Part shown: piece after piece, positions 18,823 through 28,193 of the stretch | Numbering within the stretch: position 1 is the stretch's first letter | How the letters are laid out: every line of letters starts with the position of its first letter | NCBI RefSeq assembly: GCF_947500045.1 | Contig: NZ_CANMQQ010000007.1 | Span: 62,001-126,000, forward strand | Direction: 5' to 3' | From: an uncultured Ruegeria sp. | Lineage (GTDB): Bacteria; Pseudomonadota; Alphaproteobacteria; Rhodobacterales; Rhodobacteraceae | DNA: 64,000 nucleotides | Translations under genes and position numbers: made by a program | The notes under the pieces: generated by a model | Told to the model about the DNA's origin: nothing | The model's input: the letters and a program-made list of their open reading frames with translations, nothing else | Databases searched by the model: none

Positions 18823-18954
18823 GATGCGTACAGACCCACCCAAATCCGGTTTTGTTTCCACGGTTGCCACTGCGGTACAGATCGACCATCCAGCGAAGCA
18901 TTCGGGTTATTTTGGATGGAGGAAACGCGGACTTTGCTATCCTCGTGCCGAGCG

Positions 18955-19320
18955 CTACGATGCAACTACTTCAAGCAGTTCAATACGATTTCCAAACGGG
19001 TCGCTGATATAAATTCTCTTGATGTCGGGTAAGTCGATGTCAGTTCGAACGTCAACACCTGCAGCCTTAAGATGAACAACAGTGTTCTCCAGTGAACCTA
19101 CTCTAAAGCCCGGGTGGGCTTTCAGTGCAGGTGCAAATGGTTCTTCCACTCCCAGATGAATACGCACATTCTGGCATTGAAACCAAACTCCTCCGCGACC
19201 GCGCAACGCTTTGGGTTTTTCAACTTCAGAAAAACCCAACACGCCACAATAGAAATTGCGTGCGTCACTTTCTCTGCCTTTTGGCATAGCAATTTGGATG
19301 TGATGCAGTTCTTCAATCAT
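18955..19320 (-). CDS. VOC-family (glyoxalase/bleomycin resistance-like) protein
   Basis: 121 aa, one vicinal-oxygen-chelate domain. The start at 19320 gives MIEELHHIQIAMP with the first metal-ligand-type His in strand 1; RNFYCGVLGF, VWFQCQNVRIHLG and ISDPFGNRIELLE follow, the last Glu being the usual metal ligand. An upstream frame extension (to 19491) lacks family similarity and was not used. It follows the desulfhydrase gene on the same strand after 362 bp containing a dispersed repeat, so it may be separately transcribed. Substrate unknown. Confidence 0.75.
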   Translation of the reverse strand: MIEELHHIQIAMPKGRESDARNFYCGVLGFSEVEKPKALRGRGGVWFQCQNVRIHLGVEEPFAPALKAHPGFRVGSLENTVVHLKAAGVDVRTDIDLPDIKRIYISDPFGNRIELLEVVAS

Positions 19321-19682
19321 CTTGCCTAGCCCAGAGACTAAATCAATCCAACTAATGTAGTATGTCATTGCATACGTTAGTGCATTCCCAATCACAATTG
19401 GGTCGTTATAAACGGCCCGAAGGAGACATTCATCGAAAGTGCGGCCGCCGCAATGCGGCTTCACCAAACCGGCCTTTCGCTGCGCTCGCAAGATCGTTCG
19501 CCATGCGAATTCACAGATCGCGCAACAATCCTGCCGGTCCCAGCGTAGAACTCAGTTGCCACTCGCGAACCAAAGCTGACCTTGCGTATTCGCAAATCGA
19601 GCCGGAACGGGTTAAAAAAATCGTTTGGGTATTAAAAGTACAGCCAAGTATAGCCCTGGTCCGGATTTGTGCTTTGGACACC
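19321..19682. other. Intergenic region with dispersed repeat
   Basis: 362 bp without a recognisable gene. It holds one copy (19453-19484) of a repeat also found at 28162-28193, 28 of 32 bases identical (starts ATGCGGCTTCACCAAACC). No terminator is evident. Confidence 0.5.
19453..19484 (+). repeat. Dispersed intergenic repeat, family C copy 1
   Basis: 32-bp block matching 28162-28193 with four mismatches; both lie in non-coding DNA. A shorter similar piece (CAAACCGGACTTTCATCG) lies near 61657. Origin unknown. Confidence 0.5.
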
Positions 19683-20699
19683 TCAAGCCGGGTTGCCTAC
19701 TAGCTCTTTTTGATATCCGAAAAGTGCGGGCAACCCGCCCGTGTGCAATAAAACGACTTTCTCACCTGGTTTTATCTTTCCACGTTCGACCAGGTGCAGC
19801 AAACCGGCGAACGTTTTTGCAGAATAGACCGGGTCTAGAAAAACCCCTTCGGTTCGGGCCATTTTTTCCAATGCAGCGCATGTCTTGGCATTCACTTTGC
19901 CATAGCCTGGCGGCAAGGCTTCATCCCAAACATCAATCCTATCCTGTAGAAAACCGGCGTCGATTTCCAGCAAGTCCGCAAGATTCTGCAGAACGGTTTT
20001 CATTCGAGCCTTTTGCTGTTCGCGATCCCGGCGCACGCAAATCCCAAATACCGAAGCAACGCTTTCTTCCAGCGCCAATCCGGTTAGCAGACCGCCATGT
20101 GTCGCGCCGCTGCCTGACGGGACAACGACCGCATCGAAATCTGGCATCTGCTGGTACAATTCCTGCCCAGCGACGACATAACCCAGGGCTCCTAGGGGTG
20201 GATGATTCAGGCCAAGGTGAATGACGTAAGGTTTGCGACCTTGGGCTTTCAATTCGTCGGCGCGCGAATGCAATGCCGCGTCCGCTCCGGACTCGTCTTC
20301 ACCCTCGGGGTAGCTCATTTGCTCGGCACCCAGGATTTGTGCCAGAAGTACATTCCCGGACACATAATATTCTGAGCCCATGTCCGGCACACGCTCTTCC
20401 AACTGAAGCACCGATTGCATGCCCAGTTTGGCCGCGGCGGATGCTGCAGATCGCACAAAATTGGACTGAACTGCGCCCGTGATCAGAATGGTATCAGCGC
20501 CCTTTTGCTGCGCATCTCCAAGATAAAATTCAAGCTGCCGTGTTTTGTTGCCACCAAAACTAAGCCCGGTCAGATCATCACGTTTTAGCCAGAGATCGAT
20601 ATCCAGCTCGGCCGATATGTTGTCCAGGCGCACCAAGGGTGTTGGGCCAGACATGAGTTGGGCACGTGGAAATCTGTGCAGATTGTCGTTTCGTATCAT
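19683..20699 (-). CDS. PLP-dependent D-cysteine desulfhydrase / L-cysteate sulfo-lyase-like enzyme
   Basis: 338 aa fold-type II PLP enzyme of the ACC deaminase/D-cysteine desulfhydrase family. The PLP lysine is in GLSFGGNKTRQLEF; GAVQSNFVRSAASAAAKLG and the phosphate-binding VPSGSGATHGGLLTG are visible, and LLHTGGLPALFGY is the C-terminal cofactor loop. Members eliminate H2S from D-cysteine or sulfite from L-cysteate (CuyA of Ruegeria pomeroyi). The adjacent TauE/SafE-type gene, a family that includes sulfite exporters, favours the cysteate reading (inference). Its start is 17 bp after the exporter stop. Confidence 0.8.
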   Translation of the reverse strand: MIRNDNLHRFPRAQLMSGPTPLVRLDNISAELDIDLWLKRDDLTGLSFGGNKTRQLEFYLGDAQQKGADTILITGAVQSNFVRSAASAAAKLGMQSVLQLEERVPDMGSEYYVSGNVLLAQILGAEQMSYPEGEDESGADAALHSRADELKAQGRKPYVIHLGLNHPPLGALGYVVAGQELYQQMPDFDAVVVPSGSGATHGGLLTGLALEESVASVFGICVRRDREQQKARMKTVLQNLADLLEIDAGFLQDRIDVWDEALPPGYGKVNAKTCAALEKMARTEGVFLDPVYSAKTFAGLLHLVERGKIKPGEKVVLLHTGGLPALFGYQKELVGNPA

Positions 20700-20715
20700 C
20701 GTGTGACCTTTGAGA

Positions 20716-21444
20716 TTACGCTGTCATATAGGCGCGATGGAACAGAACACAGCAAGCGATCAGTGAAACCACGCGGATCGCTGCTATGACGACCGCCTGT
20801 GGCAGGTAGGGACCTGTCGCACGGCCAAGTAAACTGCCGATCAAGGTTATGGCGAGGAACCCCCATACTGACGACCCATACGAGATTGATTGTGCCCCGG
20901 ACAGATTGTGCAACAAAAATGCGATGCCATATGCCACCAGCGCTATTGGTTGAACCAGCTTTGCCACCTCTTTGGCGGACCGACCCTTTGCAATCAAACC
21001 GAACACCATAAGTGGACCCGGGGTTGCCGCCCATACAGTTGCAAGTCCGGACAATCCGGTAACAGCTGAAAACCCGACGTTTCCAATTGAGCCACGCAAG
21101 GGGAGCAAGGTTGTAATCAAGCCGATTAACAACAGGCAGGCCGTCAGGGCGAGAACAAACGCCTCGCTCAAAAGGGGATAAACAATGCGGCCAGCAGCCA
21201 CTCCAACGCAGCATCCAATGACCGCAGTGACGATTATCCGCCGATTGTTTTTCAGAACATGCCGGTCCGTTGCCACCGCTGACACAACGGTGTTTAGCAG
21301 AAGCAAAATGGGAACCGCCGTCGGCGTGCCAAGCATAATCATCATGGGTGGCCCCGCAATGATGCTAAATCCGATGCCAACCCCGACTTGCAGCATGGCG
21401 CCAACGCAAATAGCGGTCATCAGGATGTACAGTTCAGCGGGCAC
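20716..21444 (-). CDS. TauE/SafE-family anion (sulfite) exporter
   Basis: 242 aa hydrophobic protein with a GTG start preceded by AGGAG six bases upstream. Internal repeats with VGAMLQVGVGIGFSIIAGPP and FSAVTGLSGLATVWAATPGPL are the two TauE/SafE (DUF81) half-motifs; about eight membrane segments. Family members export sulfite, sulfoacetate or other anions. Next to a desulfhydrase/sulfo-lyase-like gene, sulfite disposal is the likely job. Confidence 0.78.
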   Translation of the reverse strand: MPAELYILMTAICVGAMLQVGVGIGFSIIAGPPMMIMLGTPTAVPILLLLNTVVSAVATDRHVLKNNRRIIVTAVIGCCVGVAAGRIVYPLLSEAFVLALTACLLLIGLITTLLPLRGSIGNVGFSAVTGLSGLATVWAATPGPLMVFGLIAKGRSAKEVAKLVQPIALVAYGIAFLLHNLSGAQSISYGSSVWGFLAITLIGSLLGRATGPYLPQAVVIAAIRVVSLIACCVLFHRAYMTA

Positions 21445-21544
21445 TCTAACTCCTATGGATCGGGGGATTGTTGCAGGGCCACAGGTACCTTGATTGACCA
21501 GCTGAGGTCTACTTCAATTCCAACCCACCTACGGCACGGCGCGG

Positions 21545-22288
21545 TCAGCGCTGCCAGGGCATCATTCCAGAGTAAGGTATCCGAGCGACTACAGAATGCG
21601 CCATATGCGTCAGTGTCGTAAGGTCAAAAATGGGAATCCGCAGTTCTTCCTGAAGGCGCGCGGCATATGGCGGCAGATCTGTACACTCCAATACCAATGA
21701 CCGAATATCCGGAGCTTCAAGCATCAGACTGCGAGCGGCATCCAAGACCTCGGCCTCGATCAGATCAGTATCCATCCTCGTTCGTGTATTTCGCAAGATC
21801 ACCTCGGCGAATTCTGATGTACCTTCCAAGCCCTTCACTGCCACAGGAACACCGGCTGCACCGACACCTTCAAAATGCCTGGGCGTCAGTGCCGATGCAT
21901 CCGCAGTCAGCACGCCCACCGGTGCATTGGCCCCGGTCATGTGAAAGGCTAGCGGCACCTGGATCAGACTGGATGCAAAAACAGGAACGGAAACCGCTGC
22001 TGCCAGTTCCTTTTGATACAAGGCTAAAAAGCCACAACTGCCGGTGATGGCACGAACACCCTCAGCCTCAAGCCGCTTGGCTCCTTCAATGAAGGGGGTC
22101 AGCAATTCGGGCGTAGGATTGTTCAGCAAGGTCGGGACAGTCACGCCATCGATCATCTCATACAGGACCGGAAATGGCAGACTGGATGGGTTCTTGATAT
22201 GGCCCGGCGGTTTTGGAAAATAACTTTCAAGGCACAGAACACCGATCGACGCGCCGCATATATTCTGACCGCCTTGGTAAATTGGCAT
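21545..22288 (-). CDS. Asp/Glu racemase-superfamily protein
   Basis: 247 aa. Two cysteines in the expected places, ITGSCGFLALYQ and LVLECTDLPPYA, match the two-Cys proton-transfer pair of aspartate/glutamate racemases and hydantoin racemases. In an operon with a D-amino-acid dehydrogenase it may interconvert L and D forms of the imported amino acid. Maleate isomerase-like chemistry is an alternative. Confidence 0.75.
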   Translation of the reverse strand: MPIYQGGQNICGASIGVLCLESYFPKPPGHIKNPSSLPFPVLYEMIDGVTVPTLLNNPTPELLTPFIEGAKRLEAEGVRAITGSCGFLALYQKELAAAVSVPVFASSLIQVPLAFHMTGANAPVGVLTADASALTPRHFEGVGAAGVPVAVKGLEGTSEFAEVILRNTRTRMDTDLIEAEVLDAARSLMLEAPDIRSLVLECTDLPPYAARLQEELRIPIFDLTTLTHMAHSVVARIPYSGMMPWQR

Positions 22289-22316
22289 TGTTATCAGACC
22301 CTTCTAACTTGAGTGT

Positions 22317-23555
22317 TCAAAACCTAGCCAACGAAAACGGCGCCATATCGACGTTCGGGCTGTGACCGGACACAAGATCCGCCACAAGCTCACCGGTTTT
22401 CGGGGCCATCATCAGCCCGTAATGTGAATGTCCGAACGCGGCATACAGCCCGTCTGAGCCGTTGATCAGCCCGATTGCGGGCAAACTGTCCGGAAATGAT
22501 GGCCGTCGACCCATCCAGAATCGTGCCTCGCTTGTTTCGAGGTCTGGCAACATCGCCTTTGCCTGTTCGGTCAGGATTTCTTTCTTGCGCGGATCAGCGG
22601 GCGCATCGACGCTGCCAAATTCGGCCGTGCCAGCGACTCTCAGGCCGCCCAGCATCGAGCTTGCGACGACCTTTGCGTCCACATCCATGACCGAGTTGTT
22701 CAATTGGACTGAAGAGTTCGGGAATTCAACGTGGTAGCCGCGCTCGGCAACAAGGGGCACTGGCAGCCCAAACGGTTTCAGCAGGTCGGCGGACCACACC
22801 CCAGCAGCAAGTATAAGCCTGGGGGCGTGCAGCGTGTCCTGTGACGTTGTAATCTGCCAACTTCCATCTTGGGTCTGGATCAACTTGGAGACTTCGGTTT
22901 GTACGATCTCGGCCCCTTGCATGCCCGCTTTTTCCGCCAGGATTGCCCCGATGCGTCCTGGAGAGGTTACGCGTGCCTGACCTTTGATCACAACCGCGGC
23001 TTTGAATTCCTCTGACAGTGCAGGTTCCAGGCGGCGTAACTCGACACCATCGACAAGCACCAGATCACCTCCTTTTTCCTGGCGGATCAGATATCCAAGC
23101 CCATTCAGATCAGCCTGCTCCCGGTGGCGAAAGGCGTGAACATAGTAACTGTCTGTAATCAGGTCTTCGTGCCCGGTGCCTTGAAGGTGACGACGATACA
23201 GGTCGATAGACGGGCGACACAAAAGCTCCATCGCGTCCGAGATTTCGCGTACCGACCTTTCGCCGGAATTTCCCAAAAACCGCAGCCCCCAAGGTATCAT
23301 TTTTGGCCAGAAACTGGCTCGGACCGAAAGCGCGCCTTTGGGGTCCAGCAGCATCTGCGGCAGTGATTTCCAAATGCCTGGCATCGCCTGAGGAATGATC
23401 GACCATGGTGAAACTACGCCCGCATTCCCGAATGAGGTTTCTTGCCCTGGCTCACCTCGATCGATCAGTCGAACCGGTATGCCGCGTTCCTGTAACGACA
23501 ACGCGCAACAAATGCCGACGATCCCTGCGCCGATGATGGTGACTTGTTCGGTCAT
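22317..23555 (-). CDS. FAD-dependent D-amino acid dehydrogenase (DadA-like)
   Basis: 412 aa DAO-family flavoenzyme. Rossmann FAD motif VTIIGAGIVGICCALSLQER at the N-terminus, SFGNAGVVSPWSIIPQAMPG typical of DadA, and a C-terminal LYAAFGHSHYGLMMAP flavin loop. Oxidatively deaminates D-amino acids to 2-oxoacids with transfer of electrons to the respiratory chain. Starts five bases after the TRAP permease stop, in the same operon. Confidence 0.86.
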   Translation of the reverse strand: MTEQVTIIGAGIVGICCALSLQERGIPVRLIDRGEPGQETSFGNAGVVSPWSIIPQAMPGIWKSLPQMLLDPKGALSVRASFWPKMIPWGLRFLGNSGERSVREISDAMELLCRPSIDLYRRHLQGTGHEDLITDSYYVHAFRHREQADLNGLGYLIRQEKGGDLVLVDGVELRRLEPALSEEFKAAVVIKGQARVTSPGRIGAILAEKAGMQGAEIVQTEVSKLIQTQDGSWQITTSQDTLHAPRLILAAGVWSADLLKPFGLPVPLVAERGYHVEFPNSSVQLNNSVMDVDAKVVASSMLGGLRVAGTAEFGSVDAPADPRKKEILTEQAKAMLPDLETSEARFWMGRRPSFPDSLPAIGLINGSDGLYAAFGHSHYGLMMAPKTGELVADLVSGHSPNVDMAPFSLARF

Positions 23556-23559
23556 CCTC

Positions 23560-25773
23560 TCAGGCCGGGGTATGACTGCGGTTGCGCGCGATCAGTTGGG
23601 TGATGATCACCGGTGACGCCACGGCCAGCGCGATCAGGTCGGCGGTCAGGGATGGGGCTACAAAGATGATACCCGCGATGGCCATCAGAATGCGTGATGC
23701 GATATTCAGCGGGCTCAACCAATACCCAACCACAGCCGCCGACAGGGCAATGACCCCCGCGATGCAACTGGTCGCGGTATATGTGAACTCCCACAGGTTA
23801 AACCCGGTTGAGGATACGAACAGCAGCACCGGCGCATAGACAAAGGCCATGGGCGCGATCACTTTTCCCAAGCCGAGGGTAAAAGCAGATAGTCCTGTTC
23901 GGAATGGGTTTGAATTGGCAATGGCCGCTGCGGCATAGGCTGAAGTACAGACCGGTGGCGTAATCTCTGACACAACACCGTAGTAAAGCACGAACAGGTG
24001 ACTGGCGATGGGTGGTACGCCCAACTGCGCCAGTGCGGGCTGCGCGACGGATACCAACATGATGTAGAGCGCAGTTGTAGGGATGCCCGCGCCCATCAGA
24101 ATGCAAACGATGGCAATGAAAACCAGCGAGATGAACAATTGAAGATCTTCAATGGCAAAAAACTGGAAACTGCCAAGCGAAATCATATTGTACAGATCCG
24201 ACGCCAGATTTCCCGCGCCTTGCGTCACCATGAAACCGATGCGAAACCCGATACCAGTTGTGTTGATAACTCCAACCACGATTCCCACGGCTGCGGCCGC
24301 CGCGCCAACGGCCAGCGAGTATTTAACGCCCAACTCGACCGCTTGCAGCATCTCGGGCACTTCGATGCGTTTCTGCGGGTTCAGCGTCGCGACGACTGTC
24401 AAACCGCACAGGATTGCCGTCATGGTCAGGTCAAAGCCACCGTCTGAGAATTTCCACAACACAAAGGCCAGAAACGCTGCTGCGTAAATCAGTGTCGGTG
24501 GGTGCTTCAGTCGCGACATGCCAGCGATCACGGCAAGCGAGATGCCACAAAAGGCCGACATGAAGGGCGTATATCCAGTGAACAAGACCACCAACAATCC
24601 GATCAGCGGCACTATATTGACCCAGCCTTCGGCCCAAACCGCCTTGAACTGAGGTAGCTGCTCTTTGGTCAGACCTTTCAAGTTCAGCTTGCGCGCCATC
24701 AGGTGCACCACGGCAAAGACGCCAACATAGTGCAGAAGGGCCGGAAAGATCGCTGCAATCACGATCGTGGTGTAGGGAACCTCGAGGAATTCGGCCATGA
24801 TGAAGGCGGCTGCCCCCATGATTGGCGGCGTGATCTGTCCCCCAGCCGAAGATGCGGCCTCGACACCGCCCGCAAAGTGGCCGGGGTATCCTAGACGCTT
24901 CATGTTGGGAATTGTCAGCGCGCCGGTTGATACGGTGTTGGCCACCGAAGAACCTGAGATCGTGCCGAAGAAGGCCGAGGATACCACCGACACTTTTGCC
25001 GGACCGCCGGTATAACGGCCCGCCAAAATAGTTGCATTATCGATGAATAGCTGCCCCAACCCCGTGCGTTGCGCGATCACGCCAAACAGCACGAAATGGA
25101 ACACGATGGTCGAAACAACCCAAAGGGTGACGCCGTAGATGCCTTCCTGCGGGAAATACATCGACGACACGAAGGTTTTAAAATTCACGCCGGGATGTTG
25201 CAGCAATCCGGGGAAGTACGGCCCAAGCAGGGCGTATGAAATAAAGACGCAGATGATTAGCGGCAACACCCAACCCAAAGTGCGGCGCGCGATGTCCAGC
25301 ACCAGCAGGATGATGATCACGCCTAACACCACATCAAATGTGTTGGGGTTACCCATGCGGAACGTCTGTTCCTCGATACCCAGAAAAGGAATGCCGCGCC
25401 AGGCGACGCCAACATACAGCGCTGCGATGGTCCCCAGCACCATGAAGACCAAGTCGTATAGTGGGATGTTGCCTATGCGAAACCGGCTTACTTTAAGCGC
25501 ATACAGGCTTTTGGCCCCGATAATCGGGATTGTCGCGTAGACCAGAATGAACAGCAGGGCCAGATAAATGCCCATGTGCCAGTGATCGGCAGGCAGGCCG
25601 AACCCGGCTGTGAAAAATTCGTAGAATGCAAAGATCAGGGCCACGACGCGCAGAACAATTCCGGTTGTCGGAGTTACCTGCCGGACGGCGGCGCCTTCGT
25701 CGAATTGTTCTTCGATTGCAGCCAGTTCCTCGGCTGTCAGCTCGTGGTCATCAAGCTTTTGTGTCTCGGACAT
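23560..25773 (-). CDS. TRAP transporter fused permease (4TM/12TM, DctQM)
   Basis: 737 aa, highly hydrophobic. It combines the small DctQ-like and large DctM-like subunits as usual in TAXI systems. Family blocks include SVVSSAFFGTISGSSVANTV, STGALTIPNMKRLGYPGHFA and GGQITPPIMGAAAFIMAEFL, and near the C-terminus LYYGVVSEITPPVCTSAYAA. An acidic N-terminal tail of about 30 residues precedes the first helix. It works with the TAXI receptor encoded upstream. Confidence 0.92.
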   Translation of the reverse strand: MSETQKLDDHELTAEELAAIEEQFDEGAAVRQVTPTTGIVLRVVALIFAFYEFFTAGFGLPADHWHMGIYLALLFILVYATIPIIGAKSLYALKVSRFRIGNIPLYDLVFMVLGTIAALYVGVAWRGIPFLGIEEQTFRMGNPNTFDVVLGVIIILLVLDIARRTLGWVLPLIICVFISYALLGPYFPGLLQHPGVNFKTFVSSMYFPQEGIYGVTLWVVSTIVFHFVLFGVIAQRTGLGQLFIDNATILAGRYTGGPAKVSVVSSAFFGTISGSSVANTVSTGALTIPNMKRLGYPGHFAGGVEAASSAGGQITPPIMGAAAFIMAEFLEVPYTTIVIAAIFPALLHYVGVFAVVHLMARKLNLKGLTKEQLPQFKAVWAEGWVNIVPLIGLLVVLFTGYTPFMSAFCGISLAVIAGMSRLKHPPTLIYAAAFLAFVLWKFSDGGFDLTMTAILCGLTVVATLNPQKRIEVPEMLQAVELGVKYSLAVGAAAAAVGIVVGVINTTGIGFRIGFMVTQGAGNLASDLYNMISLGSFQFFAIEDLQLFISLVFIAIVCILMGAGIPTTALYIMLVSVAQPALAQLGVPPIASHLFVLYYGVVSEITPPVCTSAYAAAAIANSNPFRTGLSAFTLGLGKVIAPMAFVYAPVLLFVSSTGFNLWEFTYTATSCIAGVIALSAAVVGYWLSPLNIASRILMAIAGIIFVAPSLTADLIALAVASPVIITQLIARNRSHTPA

Positions 25774-25805
25774 GATGGCCCCCTGATTGCGCGTATTTTG
25801 AGTAC

Positions 25806-25829
25806 CCGGTGCTCAGATCTGAGCACCGG
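25806..25829. terminator. Hairpin between TAXI receptor and TRAP permease genes
   Basis: A 24-bp perfect palindrome with arms CCGGTGCTCAGA and TCTGAGCACCGG lies 25 bp after the receptor stop. No T-run follows, so it is more likely a 3' message stabiliser or partial attenuator giving more receptor than permease than a full terminator. Confidence 0.6.
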
Positions 25830-25853
25830 ACAATTAAGTTTCGTGAGATAGAA

Positions 25854-26861
25854 TTACTGAAGAAGCCCGGCTTCTTTGTAGAACTTCTCGGCACCCGGAT
25901 GTAGCGGAACACCCAGCGCCTCGACGCCGTCCAACGCCGTGTCCGGTGTGATCTGCTTGCCCTTAGCATGGCCGTTATCCAGCAGCTTGCGAGTGTTGTC
26001 ATTCCACAGAGCTTTGGTCATCTGATAGACCAGATCATCGGACAGGTCCGAGGATACAACCAGCATCGCGCTTACTGCGGGGGTCTTCGTATCAGCGTCA
26101 ATACCTTCATAGACACCGCCAGGGATCGCTGAAGGGATATAGGCCGGAATGATTTCATTGATCTTGGCCAGATCCTCATCGCTGAACGAGTGCAGGTTCA
26201 TGCCTTTGGTCGAAGATAGTTGCACCATCGCAGCGACCGGCCAGCCAGCAGCATAGAAATAGGCGTCAAGCTGACCATCGGCCAGCCGCTCGGCGCTCTG
26301 GCTGTTGTTAAGTTCGGCTTCGTCCATGTTGTCACGATTGACACCCCAGGCATCAAGCATCTGCAAAACGGCTACCTGCGTGCCAGAACCAGCTTGCGCG
26401 ATACCAACGCGTTTACCTTCCAGATCGCTCAGATCGTTGATCGTCGACCCGGCCGGCAGAACAAGGTGCAGGTCTTCGGGGAACAGGTTGGCCACGATGC
26501 GCAGCTTGGGATGCGGTTTGCCTTCGAATTTTCCTTCTCCCAGATACATCGAACGCGTGACGTCAGCTGCAGCAAGACCCGCCTCAAGCTCACCGTTTTC
26601 AACGGCCGCGTTGTTAAAGACCGACGCGGTGGTGGATTGCGCAATTGCGATCAGCCCCGGAACACCGCACTGGCCACCTTCTTCACACGGGCGTGAGCCC
26701 GGAGGCGCTGAGATACCATTGGCGATGGTGCCACCGATGGGGAAGTAGGTGCCGCCAGCACCACCGGTGCCGATACGGAAAAAGGTCGGATCCTGCGCCA
26801 GCGCAGGTGCAGCCAGCGCGCCCGCCAATGCTAGACCAGTCAAGCATTTTACAATTTTCAT
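25854..26861 (-). CDS. TAXI-family TRAP transporter solute receptor
   Basis: 335 aa periplasmic receptor with signal peptide KIVKCLTGLALAGALAAPAL cut after ALA. FFRIGTGGAGGTYFPIGGTI is the diagnostic TAXI N-terminus (TAXI itself varied as TGGAGGTY). AQAGSGTQVAVLQMLDAWG is the second ligand-loop signature. First gene of the TRAP/racemase/dehydrogenase operon and divergent from a LysR gene. TAXI ligands are often glutamate-like or other organic acids; the ligand here is unknown. Confidence 0.9.
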   Translation of the reverse strand: MKIVKCLTGLALAGALAAPALAQDPTFFRIGTGGAGGTYFPIGGTIANGISAPPGSRPCEEGGQCGVPGLIAIAQSTTASVFNNAAVENGELEAGLAAADVTRSMYLGEGKFEGKPHPKLRIVANLFPEDLHLVLPAGSTINDLSDLEGKRVGIAQAGSGTQVAVLQMLDAWGVNRDNMDEAELNNSQSAERLADGQLDAYFYAAGWPVAAMVQLSSTKGMNLHSFSDEDLAKINEIIPAYIPSAIPGGVYEGIDADTKTPAVSAMLVVSSDLSDDLVYQMTKALWNDNTRKLLDNGHAKGKQITPDTALDGVEALGVPLHPGAEKFYKEAGLLQ

Positions 26862-26939
26862 TGTTATCTCCCTTGTTGGAATTTCGGTTTCGGTTTTCCC
26901 AAACTTCGATCCTGCAAGCGTAGAGACAAATTACATAAA

Positions 26940-26952
26940 TACAAATTTGTTA
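26940..26952. promoter_or_regulatory. Candidate LysR operator in TRAP/LysR divergent region
   Basis: A 10-bp perfect palindrome ACAAATTTGT (26941-26950) flanked by T and A gives a T-N11-A box (26940/26952), about 40 bp ahead of the LysR start. It is AT-rich, so chance is not excluded. Confidence 0.35.
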
Positions 26953-26990
26953 TATTTCACTAAACTAAACTTTTACTTATACTTATACTT

Positions 26991-27968
26991 ATGAACCTGA
27001 CCCAGCTAACTGTATTTCGTGAGGTGATGGAGACCGGCTCCATCTCTCAAACAGCCAAGAAACTGAATCGAACGCAGCCTGCGATCAGTCTTGCGTTGAA
27101 AAACCTTGAAAAGTCTCTGGGCCTGATGCTGTTCGAACGTAATGGACGGCGTTTGGTGCCGGTTCCCGAAGCGCATTATCTATTGGCAGAAACGACAGGC
27201 ATTCTTGACCGCCTCGCGTCGATCTCCAACACCATGGAAGGCCTCATCAAAGGGCATGCCGGAAGCTTGAATATTGCGACGATGCCTGGTCCATCTGCCT
27301 TTTTGTTCCCGCGTTTCATAAGCCAGTCAGTTGGCGAAAACCCCGAAATTCGCATAACACTTTCCACTCGCAGCTCACCTCAGATTATGGAGCTTGCGGG
27401 ATCACAAAACATCGACTTCGGCTTTGCTGACTTCGAGCATTCAACCGGTAAAGAACCCCAATATTCCGCCGAGCTTATCCAGGCAGATTGCTTCTGTGCC
27501 CTTGATCGCGATCATCCGCTTTCATCGCGCCAGAGCTTGGCCTTATCGGACCTGGATGGAACGCCAATGGGCGGCCTGCATCCTTCCCACCCGTTTCAAC
27601 GAAAAATCCGGCAGGAGTTTGAAATTGTTGCCGCTGAATACAACCCAACGGTAACTTGCCAGTACTTTCTGCCCTTAATCCCCTTTGTGAGTTCAGGACA
27701 ATGTTGCAGCATCGTAGATCCGCTGACAGTTGCGACTGAGCGTGAGCTTAACTTCTCGAATGGCAAAGTGGTTTTCTTACCCTTCACGAAACCGCTCAGA
27801 TATGAGTATGCCATCCTCGAACCAAACCACCGACCACCGTCCCAATTGGCATTACAGACCAAAGCGGGATGGAAGGCAGAAGTGTTGAGGATGTTGGATG
27901 GTGTGAAGGCAAACCCCCTTTCCTTTTGGATAGATGAAGCAGGGACAGATCATAATAGATCACTATAG
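26991..27968 (+). CDS. LysR-family transcriptional regulator
   Basis: 325 aa. Winged helix-turn-helix REVMETGSISQTAKKLNRTQ then PAISLALKNLEKSLGLMLFE at the N-terminus, followed by the effector domain. There is no Shine-Dalgarno; the start codon follows a short CTTATA tandem (ACTTATACTTATACTTATG). Divergent from the TAXI-TRAP operon and probably its activator. Confidence 0.88.
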   Translation: MNLTQLTVFREVMETGSISQTAKKLNRTQPAISLALKNLEKSLGLMLFERNGRRLVPVPEAHYLLAETTGILDRLASISNTMEGLIKGHAGSLNIATMPGPSAFLFPRFISQSVGENPEIRITLSTRSSPQIMELAGSQNIDFGFADFEHSTGKEPQYSAELIQADCFCALDRDHPLSSRQSLALSDLDGTPMGGLHPSHPFQRKIRQEFEIVAAEYNPTVTCQYFLPLIPFVSSGQCCSIVDPLTVATERELNFSNGKVVFLPFTKPLRYEYAILEPNHRPPSQLALQTKAGWKAEVLRMLDGVKANPLSFWIDEAGTDHNRSL

Positions 27969-28061
27969 ACCTTACGATCTGAAAACCAATTTTTGTGTTT
28001 GGCTACTGCGTGACCAAAAGCCGGCATTCATGCATGTTGCAGCATCCGTTACTCTGGACTT

Positions 28062-28140
28062 GATGCTGACCTCGGTGCCGTTGCAGCAAAACGCCCTGCC
28101 CCGCAAAAACTGATATAAGGACGGCCCAAAGCTGCCGTTC
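28062..28140 (+). repeat. Dispersed intergenic repeat, family B copy 1
   Basis: About 80 bp closely similar to 54700-54780, sharing CTGACCTCGGTGCC, TTGCAGCAAA, TGCCCCGC and ACGGCCCA blocks in the same order and spacing. Immediately 5' (28022-28050) is a relative of the family A repeat seen near 54811. Both copies are non-coding. Confidence 0.6.
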
Positions 28141-28161
28141 ATTGGGTCAGGCCACGTCGCG

Positions 28162-28193
28162 ATGCAGCTTCACCGAACCAGACTTTCGCTGCG
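28162..28193 (+). repeat. Dispersed intergenic repeat, family C copy 2
   Basis: 32 bp matching 19453-19484 at 28 positions. It follows the family B repeat directly, so the two families may be parts of one larger mobile or structural repeat. Confidence 0.5.
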
